A stretch of DNA of 64,000 bases, from the NCBI RefSeq assembly GCF_051020975.1, contig NW_027478167.1:8122001-8186000 (forward strand), read 5' to 3'. The notes under the pieces were generated by a model. It ran no database searches. It worked only from the letters and a program-made list of their open reading frames with translations, and was not told the origin of the DNA. The stretch comes from Osmia lignaria lignaria (taxonomy: Eukaryota; Arthropoda; Insecta; Hymenoptera; Megachilidae). This document shows, piece by piece, positions 1 through 12,563 of this stretch (within the stretch, counting starts at the first letter, position 1; each line of letters opens with the position of its first letter). The translations under genes were made by a program, and so were the position numbers.

Positions 1-4
1 ATAT

Positions 5-1936
5 TTGCAGATTTATCTCAAGGGAAGGGGCCTGACGGACATATTTCGAGATATTTCTTCTTCTTGTTGTTCTTCTTCTGCACAGCTAAGCTGGAAGTGG
101 CATTTGCGGCTCGCACTAGTGCAGAGTTATCTCAAAGAAAGGGGCCACGGTGTTTCTGTATCTCTATTATGTTGGTGCGGCTTCGGAACTTTTAAATATC
201 TCGATGTATCTCGAAAACTACGCTTCTGATCAAAAAATATCATAGAACATAAATTGTAGGAAACATAATTCTCTATAAAAAACGTCTCTTAACATTTTGC
301 CATAGCTCGCTTCGTTTCCGAGATATTTGCAGATTCATCTCAAAGGAACTGGCCTGACGGACATATTTCGAGATATTTCTTCTTCTTGTTGTTCTTCCTC
401 TGCACAGCTAAGCTGGAAGTGGCATTTGCAGCTCGCAATAGTGCAGAGTTATCTCAAAGAAAGGGGCCACGGCGTTTCTGTATCTCTATTACGTTGATGC
501 GGCTTCGGAACTTTTAAATATCTTGATATATCTCGAGAACTACGCATCTGATCAAAAAATATCATAGAACATAAAAAGTTGGAAACTTAATTCTCTACAA
601 AAAAGGTCTCTTAACATTTTGCCATAGCTCGCTTCGTTTCCGAGATATTTGCAGATTTATCTCAAGGGAAGGGGCCTGACGGACATATTTCGAGATATTT
701 CTTCTTCTCGTTGTTCTTCTTCTGCACAGCTAAGCTGGAGGTGGCATTTGCGGCTCGCACTAGTGCAGAGTTATCTCAAAGAAAGGGGTCACGGTGTTTC
801 TGTATCTCTATTATGTTGGTGCGGCTTCGGAACTTTTAAATATCTCGATATATCTCGAAAACTACGCTTCTGATCAAAAAATATCATAGAACATAAATTG
901 TAGGAAACAGAATTCTCTACAAAAAAGGTCTCTTAACATTTTGCCATAGCTCGCTTCGTTTCCGAGATATTTGCAGATATATCTCAAGGGAAGGGGCCTG
1001 ACGGACATATTTCGAGGTATTTCTTCTTCTTGTTGTTCTTCTTCTGCACAGCTAAGCTGGAAGTGGCATTTACAGCTCGCAATAGTGCAGAGTTATCTCA
1101 AAGAAAGGGGCCACGGTGTTTCTGTATCTCTATTATGTTGGTGCGGCTTCGGAACTTTTAAATATCTTGATATATCTCGAGAACTACGCATCTGATCAAA
1201 AAATATCATAGAACATAAAAAGTAGGAAACTTAATTCTCTACAAAAAAGGTCTCTTAACATTTTGCCATAGCTCGCTTCGTTTCCGAGATATGTGCAGAT
1301 TTATCTCAAGGGAAGGGGCCTGACGGACATATTTCGAGATATTTCTTCTTCTTGTTGTTCTTCTTCTGCACAGCTAAGCTGGAAGTGGCATTTGCGGCTC
1401 GCACTAGTGCAGAGTTATCTCAGAGAAAGGGGCCACGGTGTTTCTGTATCCCTATTATGTTGGTGCGGCTTCGGAACTTTTAAATATCTCGATATATCTC
1501 GAAAACTGCGCCTCTGATCAAAAAATATCATACAACATAAATTGTAGGAAACATAATTCTCTACAAAAAAGGTCTCTCAACATTTTGCCATAGCTCGCTT
1601 CGTTTCCGAGATATTTGCAGATATATCTCAAGGGAAGGGGCCTGACGGACATATTTCGAGATATTTCTTCTTCTTGTTGTTCTTCTTCTGCACAGCTAAA
1701 CTGGAAGTGGCATTTACAGCTCGCAATAGTGCAGAGTTATCTCAAAGAAAGGGGCCACGGTGTTTCTGTATCTCTATTATGTTGGTGCGGCTTCGGAACT
1801 TTTAAATATCTTGATATATCTCCAGAACTACGCATCTGATCAAAAAATATCATAGAACATAAAAAGTAGGAAACTTAATTCTCTACAAAAAAGGTCTCTT
1901 AACATTTCGCCATAGCTCGCTTCGTTTCCGAGATAT
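5..1936 (+). repeat. M1-M6: alternating dimer (644-bp period)
   Basis: Odd units M1, M3 and M5 carry the R middle (GCACTAGTG) and K tail. Even units M2, M4 and M6 carry the L middle and E tail. The repeating unit is therefore a 644-bp dimer, shown three times. M2 has a Q-like head (TTCATCTCAAAGGAACTGG) and its 74-codon frame ends early at CGTTGA near 493. M5 has ATGTGCAG in place of ATTTGCAG. M6 ends with a CTCCAGAAC variant also found in M8. Confidence 0.8.
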
Positions 1937-3225
1937 TTGCAGATTTATCTCAAGGGAAGGGGCCTGTCGGACATATTTCGAGATATTTCTTCTTCTTGTT
2001 GTTCTTCTTCTGCACAGCTAAGCTGGAAGTGGCATTTGCGGCTCGCACTAGTGCAGAGTTATCTCAAAGAAAGGGGCCACGGTGTTTCTGTATCTCTATT
2101 ATGTTGGTGCGGCTTCGGAACTTTTAAATATGTTGATATATCTCGAGAACTACGCATCTGATCACAAAATATCATAGAAGATAAAAAGTAGGAAACTTAA
2201 TTCTCTACAAAAAAGGTTTCTTAACATTTTGCCATAGCTCGCTTCGTTTCCGAGATATTCGCAGATTTATCTCAAGGGAAGGGGCCTGACGGACATATTT
2301 CGAGATATTTCTTCTTCTTGTTGTTCTTCTTCTGCACAGCTAAGCTGGAAGTGGCATTTGCGGCTCGCAATAGTGCAGAGTTATCTCAAAGAAAGGGGCC
2401 ACGGTGTTTCTGTATCTCCATTATGTTGGTGCGGCTTCGGAACTTTTAAATATCTTGATATATCTCCAGAACTACGCATCTGATCAAAAAATATCATACT
2501 ACATAAAAAGTAGGAAACTTAATTCTCTACACAGAGAGGTCTCGAAACATTTTGCCATAGCTCGCTTCGTTTCCGAGATATTTGCAGATTTATCTCAAGG
2601 GAAGGGGCCTGACGGACATATTTCGAGATATTTCTTCTTCTTGTTGTTCTTCTTCTGCACAGCTAAGCTGGAAGTGGCATTTGCAGCTCGCAATAGTGCA
2701 GAGTTATCTCAAAGAGAGGGGCCACAGTGTTTCTGTATCTCTATTATGTTGGTGCGGCTTCGGAACTTTTAAATATCTTGATATATCTCGAGAACTACGC
2801 ATCTGATCAAAAAATATCATAGAACATAAAAAGTAGGAAACTTAATTCTCTACAAAAAAGGTGTCTTAACATTTCGCCATAGCTCGCTTCGTTTCCGAGA
2901 TATTTGCAGATTTATCTCAAGGGAAGGGGCCTGTCGGACATATTTCGAGATATTTCTTCTTCTTGTTGTTCTTCTTCTGCACAGCTAAGCTGGAAGTGGC
3001 ATTTGCGGCTCGCACTAGTGCAGAGTTATCTCAAAGAAAGGGGCCACGGTGTTTCTGTATCTCTATTATGTTGGTGCGGCTTCGGAACTTTTAAATATGT
3101 TGATATATCTCGAGAACTACGCATCTGATCAAAAAATATCATAGAACATAAAAAGTAGGAAACTTAATTCTCTATAGAAAAGGTCTCTTAACATTTTGCC
3201 ATAGCTCGCTTCGTTTCCGAGATAT
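1906..3225 (+). repeat. M6 tail to M10: trimer-spaced duplication
   Basis: Rare variants occur in the same order twice, 967 bp apart (three units plus one base): ACATTTCGCCATAG near 1903 and 2870, then CCTGTCGGAC in the head of M7 and M10, then AAATATGTTGATAT in both tails. This supports a local duplication of about three monomers. The intervening M8 has an altered start (ATTCGCAG at 2256). Confidence 0.75.
2259..2581 (+). repeat. M8: 323-bp monomer with a rewritten A-tract
   Basis: At 2531-2550 the usual A6 run before GGTCTCTTAAC is replaced by ACAGAGAGGTCTCGAAAC. This adds one base and changes several nearby ones. The cluster is unusual for independent point mutations and may be one conversion or repair event. 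The next unit starts at 2582 instead of 2581. Confidence 0.85.
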
Positions 3226-4938
3226 TTGCACATTTATCTCAAGGGAAGGGGCCTGACGGACATATTTCGACATATTTCTTCTTCTTGTTGTTCTTCTTCT
3301 GCACAGCTAAGCTGGAAGTGGCATTTGCAGCTCGCAATAGTGCAGAGTTATCTCAAAGAAAGGGGCCACGGTGTTTCTGTATCTCTATTATGTTGGTGCG
3401 GCTTCGGAACTTTTAAATATCTCGATATATCTCGAAAACTACGCTTCTGCTCAAAAAATATCATAGAACATAAATTGTAGGAAACATAATTCTCTACAAA
3501 AAACGTCTCTTAACATTTTGCCATAGCTCGCTTCGTTTCCGAGATATTTGCAGATTCAGCTCAAAGGAACGGGCCTGACGGACATATTTCGAGATATTTC
3601 TTCTTCTTGTTGTTCTTCTTCTGCACAGCTAAACTGGAAGTGGCATTTCCAGCTCGCAATAGTGCAGAGTTATCTCAAAGAAAGGGGCCACGGTGTTTCT
3701 GTATCTCTACTATGTTGGTGCGGCTTCGGAACTTTTAAATATCTTGATATATCTCGAGAACTACGCATCTGATCAAAAAATATCATAGAACATAAAAAGT
3801 AGGAAACTTAATTCTCTACAAAAAAGGTCTCTTAACATTTTGCCATAGCTCGCTTCATTTCCGAGATATTTGCAGATTTATCTCAAGGGAAGGGGCCTGA
3901 CGTACATATTTCGAGATATTTCTTCTTCTTGTTGTTCTTCTTCTGCACAGCTAAGCTGGAAGTGGCATTTACAGCTCGCAATAGTGCAGAGTTATCTCAA
4001 AGAAAGGGGCCACGGTGTTTCTGTATCTCTATTATGTTGGTGCGGCTTCGGAACTTTTAAATATCTTGATATATCTCGAGAACTACGCATCTGATCAAAA
4101 AATATCATAGAACATAAAAAGTAGGAAACTTAATTCTCTACAAAAAAGGTCTCTCAACATTTTGCCATAGCTCGCTTCGTTTCCGAGATATTTGCAGATT
4201 TATCTCAAGGGAAGGGGCCTGACGGACATATTTCGACATATTTCTTCTTCTTGTTGTTCTTCTTCTGCACAGCTAAGCTGGAAGTGGCATTTGCAGCTCG
4301 CAATAGTGCAGAGTTATCTCAAAGAAAGGGGCCACGGTGTTTCTGTATCTCTACTATGTTGGTGCGGCTTCGGAACTTTTAAATATCTTGATATATCTCG
4401 AGAACTACGCATCTGATCAAAAAATATCATAGAACATAAAAAGTAGGAAACTTAATTCTCTACAAAAAAGGTCTGTTAACATTTTGCCATAGCTCGCTTC
4501 ATTTCCGAGATATTTGCAGATTTATCTCAAGGGAAGGGGCCTGACGTACATATTTCGAGATATTTCTTCTTCTTGTTGTTCTTCTTCTGCACAGCTAAGC
4601 TGGAAGTGGCATTTACAGCTCGCAATAGTGCAGAGTTATCTCAAAGAAAGGGGCCACGGTGTTTCTGTATCTCTATTATGTTGGTGCGGCTTCGGAACTT
4701 TTAAATATCTTGATATATCTCGAGAACTACGCATCTGATCAAAAAATATCATAGAACATAAAAAGTAGGAAACTTAATTCTCTACAAAAAAGGTCTCTTA
4801 ACATTTTGCCATAGCTCGCTTCGTTTCCGAGATATTTGCAGATTTATCTCAAGGGAAGGGGCCTGACGGACATATTTCGAGATATTTCTTCTTCTTGTTG
4901 TTCTTCTTCTGCACAGCTAAGCTGGAAGTGGCATTTGC
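3100..4938 (+). repeat. Nine-monomer duplication, copy 1 (M10 tail to M16)
   Basis: Comparing this stretch with the sequence 2,898 bp downstream (9 x 322) I saw no difference over about 1.84 kb. Shared rare variants, in order: TATAGAAAAGG, GCACATTT with TTTCGACATA, CTTCTGCTCAAAA, a Q-head F-middle unit, CTTCATTTCC with GACGTACATA, CTCTCAACAT, and CTGTTAACAT. Identity starts just after the G at 3099 (ATGTTG against ATCTTG) and stops at 4939 (GCGG against GCAG). Confidence 0.85.
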
Positions 4939-5997
4939 GGCTCGCACTAGTGCAGAGTTATCTCAAAGAAAGGGGCCACGATGTTTCTGTATCTCTATTA
5001 TGTTGGTGCGGCTTCGGAACTTTTAAATATCTCGATATATCTCGAGAACTACGCATCTGATCAAATAATATCATAGAACATAAAAAGTAGGAAACTTAAT
5101 TCTCTACAAATAAGGTCTCTTAACATTTTGCCATAGCTCGCTTGATTTCCGAGATATTTGCAGATTTATCTCAAGGGAAGGGGCCTGACGTACATATTTC
5201 GAGATATTTCTTCTTCTTGTTGTTCTTCTTCTGCACAGCTAAGCTGGAAGTGGCATTTACAGCTCGCAATAGTGCAGAGTTATCTCAAAGAAAGGGGCCA
5301 CGGTGTTTCTGTATCTCTATTATGTTGGTGCGGCTTCGGAACTTTTAAATATCTTGATATATCTCGAGTACTACGCATCTGATCAAAAAATATCATAGAA
5401 CATAAAAAGTAGGAAACTTAATTCTCTACAAAAAAGGTCTCTTAACATTTTGCCATAGCTCGCTTCGTTTCCGAGATATTTGCAGATTTATCTCAAGGGA
5501 AGGGGCCTGACGGACATATTTCGAGATATTTCTTCTTCTTGTTGTTCTTCTTCTGCACAGCTAAGCTGGAAGTGGCATTTGCAGCTCGCAATAGTGCAGA
5601 GTTATCTCAAAGAAGGGGGCCACGGTGTTTCTGTATCTCTATTATGTTGGTGCGGCTTCGGAACTTTTAAATATCTTGATATATCTCGAGAACTACGCAT
5701 CTGATCAAAAAATATCATAGAACATAAAAAGTAGGAAACTTAATTCTCTATAGAAAAGGTCTCTTAACATTTTGCCATAGCCCGCTTCATTTCCGAGATA
5801 TTTGCAGATTTATCTCAAGGGAAGGGGCCTAACGGACATATTTCGAGATATTTCTTCTTCTTGTTGTTCTTCTTCTGCACAGCGAAGCTGGAAGTGGCAA
5901 TTGCAGCTCGCAATAGTGCAGAGTTATCTCAAAGAAAGGGGCCACGGTGTTTCTGTATCTCTATTATGTTGGTGCGGCTTCGGAACTTTTAAATATC
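4939..5997 (+). repeat. M16 part to M19: sequence between the two nine-monomer copies
   Basis: M16 has an R middle and CCACGATG. M17 has CTTGATTTCC with GACGTACATA and a CGAGTACTAC tail. M18 has AAAGAAGGGGGCC and a TATAGAAAAGG tail. M19 has AGCCCGCTTCATTT, CCTAACGGAC, CAGCGAAGCTGG and GCAATTGCAG. The M18-M19 pair is a cassette that recurs at M25-M26, and its second unit recurs at M31, M42, M63 and M72. Confidence 0.75.
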
Positions 5998-7836
5998 TTG
6001 ATATATCTCGAGAACTACGCATCTGATCAAAAAATATCATAGAACATAAAAAGTAGGAAACTTAATTCTCTATAGAAAAGGTCTCTTAACATTTTGCCAT
6101 AGCTCGCTTCGTTTCCGAGATATTTGCACATTTATCTCAAGGGAAGGGGCCTGACGGACATATTTCGACATATTTCTTCTTCTTGTTGTTCTTCTTCTGC
6201 ACAGCTAAGCTGGAAGTGGCATTTGCAGCTCGCAATAGTGCAGAGTTATCTCAAAGAAAGGGGCCACGGTGTTTCTGTATCTCTATTATGTTGGTGCGGC
6301 TTCGGAACTTTTAAATATCTCGATATATCTCGAAAACTACGCTTCTGCTCAAAAAATATCATAGAACATAAATTGTAGGAAACATAATTCTCTACAAAAA
6401 ACGTCTCTTAACATTTTGCCATAGCTCGCTTCGTTTCCGAGATATTTGCAGATTCAGCTCAAAGGAACGGGCCTGACGGACATATTTCGAGATATTTCTT
6501 CTTCTTGTTGTTCTTCTTCTGCACAGCTAAACTGGAAGTGGCATTTCCAGCTCGCAATAGTGCAGAGTTATCTCAAAGAAAGGGGCCACGGTGTTTCTGT
6601 ATCTCTACTATGTTGGTGCGGCTTCGGAACTTTTAAATATCTTGATATATCTCGAGAACTACGCATCTGATCAAAAAATATCATAGAACATAAAAAGTAG
6701 GAAACTTAATTCTCTACAAAAAAGGTCTCTTAACATTTTGCCATAGCTCGCTTCATTTCCGAGATATTTGCAGATTTATCTCAAGGGAAGGGGCCTGACG
6801 TACATATTTCGAGATATTTCTTCTTCTTGTTGTTCTTCTTCTGCACAGCTAAGCTGGAAGTGGCATTTACAGCTCGCAATAGTGCAGAGTTATCTCAAAG
6901 AAAGGGGCCACGGTGTTTCTGTATCTCTATTATGTTGGTGCGGCTTCGGAACTTTTAAATATCTTGATATATCTCGAGAACTACGCATCTGATCAAAAAA
7001 TATCATAGAACATAAAAAGTAGGAAACTTAATTCTCTACAAAAAAGGTCTCTCAACATTTTGCCATAGCTCGCTTCGTTTCCGAGATATTTGCAGATTTA
7101 TCTCAAGGGAAGGGGCCTGACGGACATATTTCGACATATTTCTTCTTCTTGTTGTTCTTCTTCTGCACAGCTAAGCTGGAAGTGGCATTTGCAGCTCGCA
7201 ATAGTGCAGAGTTATCTCAAAGAAAGGGGCCACGGTGTTTCTGTATCTCTACTATGTTGGTGCGGCTTCGGAACTTTTAAATATCTTGATATATCTCGAG
7301 AACTACGCATCTGATCAAAAAATATCATAGAACATAAAAAGTAGGAAACTTAATTCTCTACAAAAAAGGTCTGTTAACATTTTGCCATAGCTCGCTTCAT
7401 TTCCGAGATATTTGCAGATTTATCTCAAGGGAAGGGGCCTGACGTACATATTTCGAGATATTTCTTCTTCTTGTTGTTCTTCTTCTGCACAGCTAAGCTG
7501 GAAGTGGCATTTACAGCTCGCAATAGTGCAGAGTTATCTCAAAGAAAGGGGCCACGGTGTTTCTGTATCTCTATTATGTTGGTGCGGCTTCGGAACTTTT
7601 AAATATCTTGATATATCTCGAGAACTACGCATCTGATCAAAAAATATCATAGAACATAAAAAGTAGGAAACTTAATTCTCTACAAAAAAGGTCTCTTAAC
7701 ATTTTGCCATAGCTCGCTTCGTTTCCGAGATATTTGCAGATTTATCTCAAGGGAAGGGGCCTGACGGACATATTTCGAGATATTTCTTCTTCTTGTTGTT
7801 CTTCTTCTGCACAGCTAAGCTGGAAGTGGCATTTGC
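5998..7836 (+). repeat. Nine-monomer duplication, copy 2 (M19 tail to M25)
   Basis: This is the downstream partner of 3100-4938. No base differences were seen by eye, so the duplication is recent or has been homogenised by conversion. It runs directly into a unit matching M18, so the region repeats with a 9-unit step and then a 7-unit step. Confidence 0.85.
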
Positions 7837-8302
7837 AGCTCGCAATAGTGCAGAGTTATCTCAAAGAAGGGGGCCACGGTGTTTCTGTATCTCTATTATG
7901 TTGGTGCGACTTCGGAACTTTTAAATATCTTGATATATCTCGAGAACTACGCATCTGATCAAAAAATATCATAGAACATAAAAAGTAGGAAACTTAATTC
8001 TCTATAGAAAAGATCTCTTAACATTTTGCCATAGCCCGCTTCATTTCCGAGATATTTGCAGATTTATCTCAAGGGAAGGGGCCTAACGGACATATTTCGA
8101 GATATTTCTTCTTCTTGTTGTTCTTCTTCTGCACAGCGAAGCTGGAAGTGGCAATTGCAGCTCGCAATAGTGCAGAGTTATCTCAAAGAAAGGGGCCACG
8201 GTGTTTCTGTATCTCTATTATGTTGGTGCGGCTTCGGAACTTTTAAATATCTTGATATATCTCGAGAACTACGCATCTGATCAAAAAATATCATAGAACA
8301 TA
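7734..8302 (+). repeat. M25-M26: second copy of the M18-M19 cassette
   Basis: M25 and M26 match M18 and M19 at a 2,254-bp offset (7 x 322). They share AAAGAAGGGGGCC, TATAGAAAAG, AGCCCGCTTCATTT, CCTAACGGAC and CAGCGAAG. Private changes are GTGCGAC for GTGCGGC near 7908 and AAAGATCTC for AAAGGTCTC near 8010. The match ends at ATAAATAGTAGG in the M26 tail. Confidence 0.8.
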
Positions 8303-9987
8303 AATAGTAGGAAACTTAATTCTCTACAAAAAAGGTCTCTCAACATTTTGCCATAGCTCGCTTCGTTTCCGAGATATTTGCACATTTATCTCAAGGGAAG
8401 GGGCCTGACGGACATATTTCGACATATTTCTTCTTCTTGTTGTTCTTCTTCTGCACAGCTAAGCTGGAAGTGGCATTTGCGGCTCGCACTAGTGCAGAGT
8501 TACCTCAAAGAAAGGGGCCACGGTGTTTCTGTATCTCTATTATGTTGGTGCGGCTTCGGAACTTTTAAATATCTTGATATATCTCGAGATCTACGCATCT
8601 GATCAAAAAATATCATAGAACATAAAAAGTAGGAAACTTAATTCTCTACAAAAAAGGTCTCTTAACATTTTGCCATAGCTCGCTTCGTTTCCGAGATATT
8701 TGCAGATTTATCTCAAGGGAAGGGGCCTGACGGACATATTTCGACATATTTCTTCTTCTTGTTGTTCTTCTTCTGCACAGCTAAGCTGGAAGTGGCATTT
8801 GCAGCTCGCAATAGTGCAGAGTTATCTCAAAGAAAGGGGCCACGGTGTTTCTGTATCTCTATTATGTTGGTGCGGCTTCGGAACTTTTAAATATCTCGAT
8901 ATATCTCGAAAACTACGCTTCTGATCAAAAAATATCATAGAACATAAATTGTAGGAAACATAATTCTCTACAAAAAACGTCTCTTAACATTTTGCCATAG
9001 CTCGCTTTGTTTCCGAGATATTTGCAGATTCAGCTCAAAGGAACGGGCCTGACGGACATATTTCGAGATATTTCTTCTTCTTGTTGTTCTTCTTCTGCAC
9101 AGCTAAACTGGAAGTGGCATTTCCAGCTCGCAATAGTGCAGAGTTATTTCAAAGAAAGGGGCCACGGTGTTTCTGTATCTCTACTATGTTGGTGCGGCTT
9201 CGGAACTTTTAAATATCTTGATATATCTCGAGAACTACGCATCTGATCAAAAAATATCATAGAACATAAAAAGTAGGAAACTTAATTCTCTACAAAAAAG
9301 GTCTCTTAACATTTTGCCATAGCTCGCTTCATTTCCGAGATATTTGCAGATTTATCTCAAGGGAAGGGGCCTGACGTACATATTTCGAGATATTTCTTCT
9401 TCTTGTTGTTCTTCTTCTGCACAGCTAAGCTGGAAGTGGCATTTACAGCTCGCAATAGTGCAGAGTTATCTCAAAGAAAGGGGCCACGGTGTTTCTGTAT
9501 CTCTATTATGTTGGTGCGGCTTCGGAACTTTTAAATATCTTGATATATCTCGAGATCTACGCATCTGATCAAAAAATATCATAGAACATAAAAAGTAGGA
9601 AACTTAATTCTCTACAAAAAAGGTCTGTTAACATTTTGCCATAGCTCGCTTCATTTCCGAGATATTTGCAGATTTATCTCAAGGGAAGGGGCCTAACGGA
9701 CATATTTCGAGATATTTCTTCTTCTTGTTGTTCTTCTTCTGCACAGCGAAGCTGGAAGTTGCAATTGCAGCTCGCAATAGTGCAGAGTTATCTCAAAGAA
9801 AGGGGCCACGGTGTTTCTGTATCTCTATTATGTTGGTGCGGCTTCGGAACTTTTAAATATCTTGATATATCTCGAGAACTACGCATCTGATCAAAAAATA
9901 TCATAGAACATAAAAAGTAGGAAACTTAATTCTCTACAAAAAAGGTCTCTTAACATTTTGCCATAGCTCGCTTCGTTTCCGAGATAT
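8303..9987 (+). repeat. M26 tail to M31: mosaic monomers
   Basis: M27 has GCACATTT, TTTCGACATA, an R middle and a CGAGATCTACG tail (a BglII site). M28 is a K-tail unit followed by Q-head M29, which has TATTTCAAAG. M30 has GACGTACATA and the same CGAGATCTACG tail. M31 is a CAGCGAAG unit with GAAGTTGCAATTG. Each is a new combination of variants found elsewhere. Confidence 0.75.
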
Positions 9988-11275
9988 TTGCAGATTTATC
10001 TCAAGGGAAGGGGCCTGACGGACATATTTCGAGATATTTCTTCTTCTTGTTGTTCTTCTTCTGCACAGCTAAGCTGGAAGTGGCATTTGCAGCTCGCAAT
10101 AGTAGAGAGTTATCTCAAAGAAAGGGGCCACGGTGTTTCTGTATTTCTATTATGTTGGTGCGGCTTCGGAACTTTTAAATATCTTGATATATCTCGAGAA
10201 CTACGAATCTGATCAAAAAATATCATAGAACATAAAAAGTAGGAAACTTAATTCTCTACAAAGAAGGTCTCTTAACATTTTGCCATAGCTCGCTTCGTTT
10301 CCGAGATATTTGCAGATTTATCTCAAGGGAAGGGGCCTGACGGACATATTTCGAGATATTTCTTCTTCTTGTTGTTCTTCTTCTGCACAGCTAAACTGGA
10401 AGTGGCATTTCCAGCTCGCAATAGTGCAGAGTTATCTCAAAGAAAGGGGCCACGGTGTTTCTGTATCTCTATTATGTTGGTGCGGCTTCGGAAGTTTTAA
10501 ATATCTCGATATATCTTGAAAACTACGCTTCTGATCAAAAAATATCATAGAACATAAATTGTAGGAAACATAATTCTCTACAAAAAACGTCTCTTAACAT
10601 TTTGCCATAGCTCGCTTCGTTTCCGAGATATTTGCAGATTCAGCTCAAAGGAACGGGCCTGACGGACATATTTCGAGATATTTCTTCTTCTTGTTGTTCT
10701 TCTTCTGCACAGCTAAACTGGAAGTGGCATTTCCAGCTCGCAATAGTGCAGAGTTATCTCAAAGAAAGGGGCCACGGTGTTTCTGTATCTCTACTATGTT
10801 GGTGCGGCTTCGGAACTTTTAAATATCTTGATATATCTCGAGAACTACGCATCTGATCAAAAAATATCATAGAACATAAAAAGTAGGAAACTACATTCTC
10901 TACAAAAAAGGTCTCTCAACATTTTGCCATAGCTCGCTTCATTTCCGAGATATTTGCAGATTTATCTCAAGGGAAGGGGCCTGACGTACATATTTCGAGA
11001 TATTTCTTCTTCTTGTTGTTCTTCTTCTGCACAGCTAAGCTGGAAGTGGCATTTACAGCTCGCAATAGTGCAGAGTTATCTCAAAGAAAGGGGCCACGGT
11101 GTTTCTGTATCTCTATTATGTTGGTGCGGCTTCGGAACTTTTAAATATCTTGATATATCTCGAGATCTACGCATCTGATCAAAAAATATCATAGAACATA
11201 AAAAGTAGAAAACTTAATTCTCTACAAAAAAGGTCTGTTAACATTTTGCCATAGCTCGCTTCATTTCCGAGATAT
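9988..11275 (+). repeat. Four-monomer cassette, first occurrence (M32-M35)
   Basis: The ordered set is as follows. M32 has AGTAGAGAGTT, GTATTTCTATT, CTACGAATCTG and an ACAAAGAAGG tail. M33 has an F middle, CGGAAGTTTT and a K tail. M34 has a Q head, F middle and CTACTATG. M35 has GACGTACATA and CGAGATCTACG. All or most of this set recurs from 11598, 13530, 17716 and 20936, so it behaves as a multi-monomer unit. M33's frame stops early at ATCTTGAAAAC (10515-10525). Confidence 0.8.
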
Positions 11276-12563
11276 TTGCAGATTTATCTCAAGGGAAGGG
11301 GCCTGACGTACATATTTCGAGATATTTCTTCTTCTTGTTGTTCTTCTTCTGCACAGCTAAGCTGGAAGTGGCAATTGCAGCTCGCAATAGTGCAGAGTTA
11401 TCTCAAAGAAAGGGGCCACGGTGTTTCTGTATCTCTATTATGTTGGTGCGGCTTCGGAACTTTTAAATATCTTGATATATCTCGAGAACTACGCATCTGA
11501 TCAAAAAATATCATAGAACATAAAAAGTAGGAAACTTAATTCTCTACAAAAAAGGTCTCTTAACATTTTGCCATAGCTCGCTTCGTTTCCGAGATATTTG
11601 CAGATTTATCTCAAGGGAAGGGGCCTGACGGACATAATTCGAGATATTTCTTCTTCTTGTTGTTCTTCTTCTGCACAGCTAAGCTGGAAGTGGCATTTGC
11701 AGCTCGCAATAGTAGAGAGTTATCTCAAAGAAAGGGGCCACGGTGTTTCTGTATTTCTATTATGTTGGTGCGGCTTCGGAACTTTTAAATATCTTGATAT
11801 ATCTCGAGAACTACGAATCTGATCAAAAAATATCATAGAACATAAAAAGTAGGAAACTTAATTCTCTACAAAGAAGGTCTCTTAACATTTTGCCATAGCT
11901 CGCTTCGTTTCCGAGATATTTGCAGATTTATCTCAAGGGAAGGGGCCTGACGGACATATTTCGAGATATTTCTTCTTCTTGTTGTTCTTCTTCTGCACAG
12001 CTAAACTGGAAGTGGCATTTCCAGCTCGCAATAGTGCAGAGTTATCTCAAAGAAAGGGGCCACGGTGTTTCTGTATCTCTATTATGTTGGTGCGGCTTCG
12101 GAAGTTTTAAATATCTCGATATATCTCGAAAATTACGCTTCTGATCAAAAAATATCATAGAACATAAATTGTAGGAAACATAATTCTCTACAAAAAACGT
12201 CTCTTAACATTTTGCCATAGCTCGCTTCGTTTCCGAGATATTTGCAGATTCAGCTCAAAGGAACGGGCCTGACGGACATATTTCGAGATATTTCTTCTTC
12301 TTGTTGTTCTTCTTCTGCACAGCTAAACTGGAAGTGGCATTTCCAGCTCGCAATAGTGCAGAGTTATCTCAAAGAAAGGGGCCACGGTGTTTCTGTATCT
12401 CTACTATGTTGGTGCGGCTTCGGAACTTTTAAATATCCTGATATATCTCGAGAACTACGCATCTGATCAAAAAATATCATAGAACATAAAAAGTAGGAAA
12501 CTTAATTCTCTATAGAAAAGGTCTCTTAACATTTTGCCAAAGCTCGCTTCGTTTCCGAGATAT
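11276..12563 (+). repeat. M36-M39: partial second occurrence of the cassette
   Basis: M36 combines GACGTACATA with GCAATTGCAG, making it a recombinant of two other types. M37, M38 and M39 repeat the M32, M33, M34 order 1,610 bp (5 units) downstream. Small differences are GACATAATTCGAG in M37, AAAATTACGC in M38, and ATCCTGATAT with TATAGAAAAGG in M39. The fourth unit of the cassette is replaced by M40. Confidence 0.75.

Noticed and set aside
5..229. A 74-codon open frame present in most monomers, TTG to TGA
   Set aside because: It starts at TTG, not ATG; 322 is not a multiple of 3; substitutions change residues freely; and many copies have stops or frameshifts. It survives because monomers are near-identical and recent. 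A stop-free run of this size is not unusual by chance.
2404..2772. A 122-codon frame across M8 and M9 with a hydrophobic stretch
   Set aside because: It exists only because of the 1-bp insertion at 2531-2537. The hydrophobic run is the translated TTC/TTG tract in another frame, not a membrane segment under selection.
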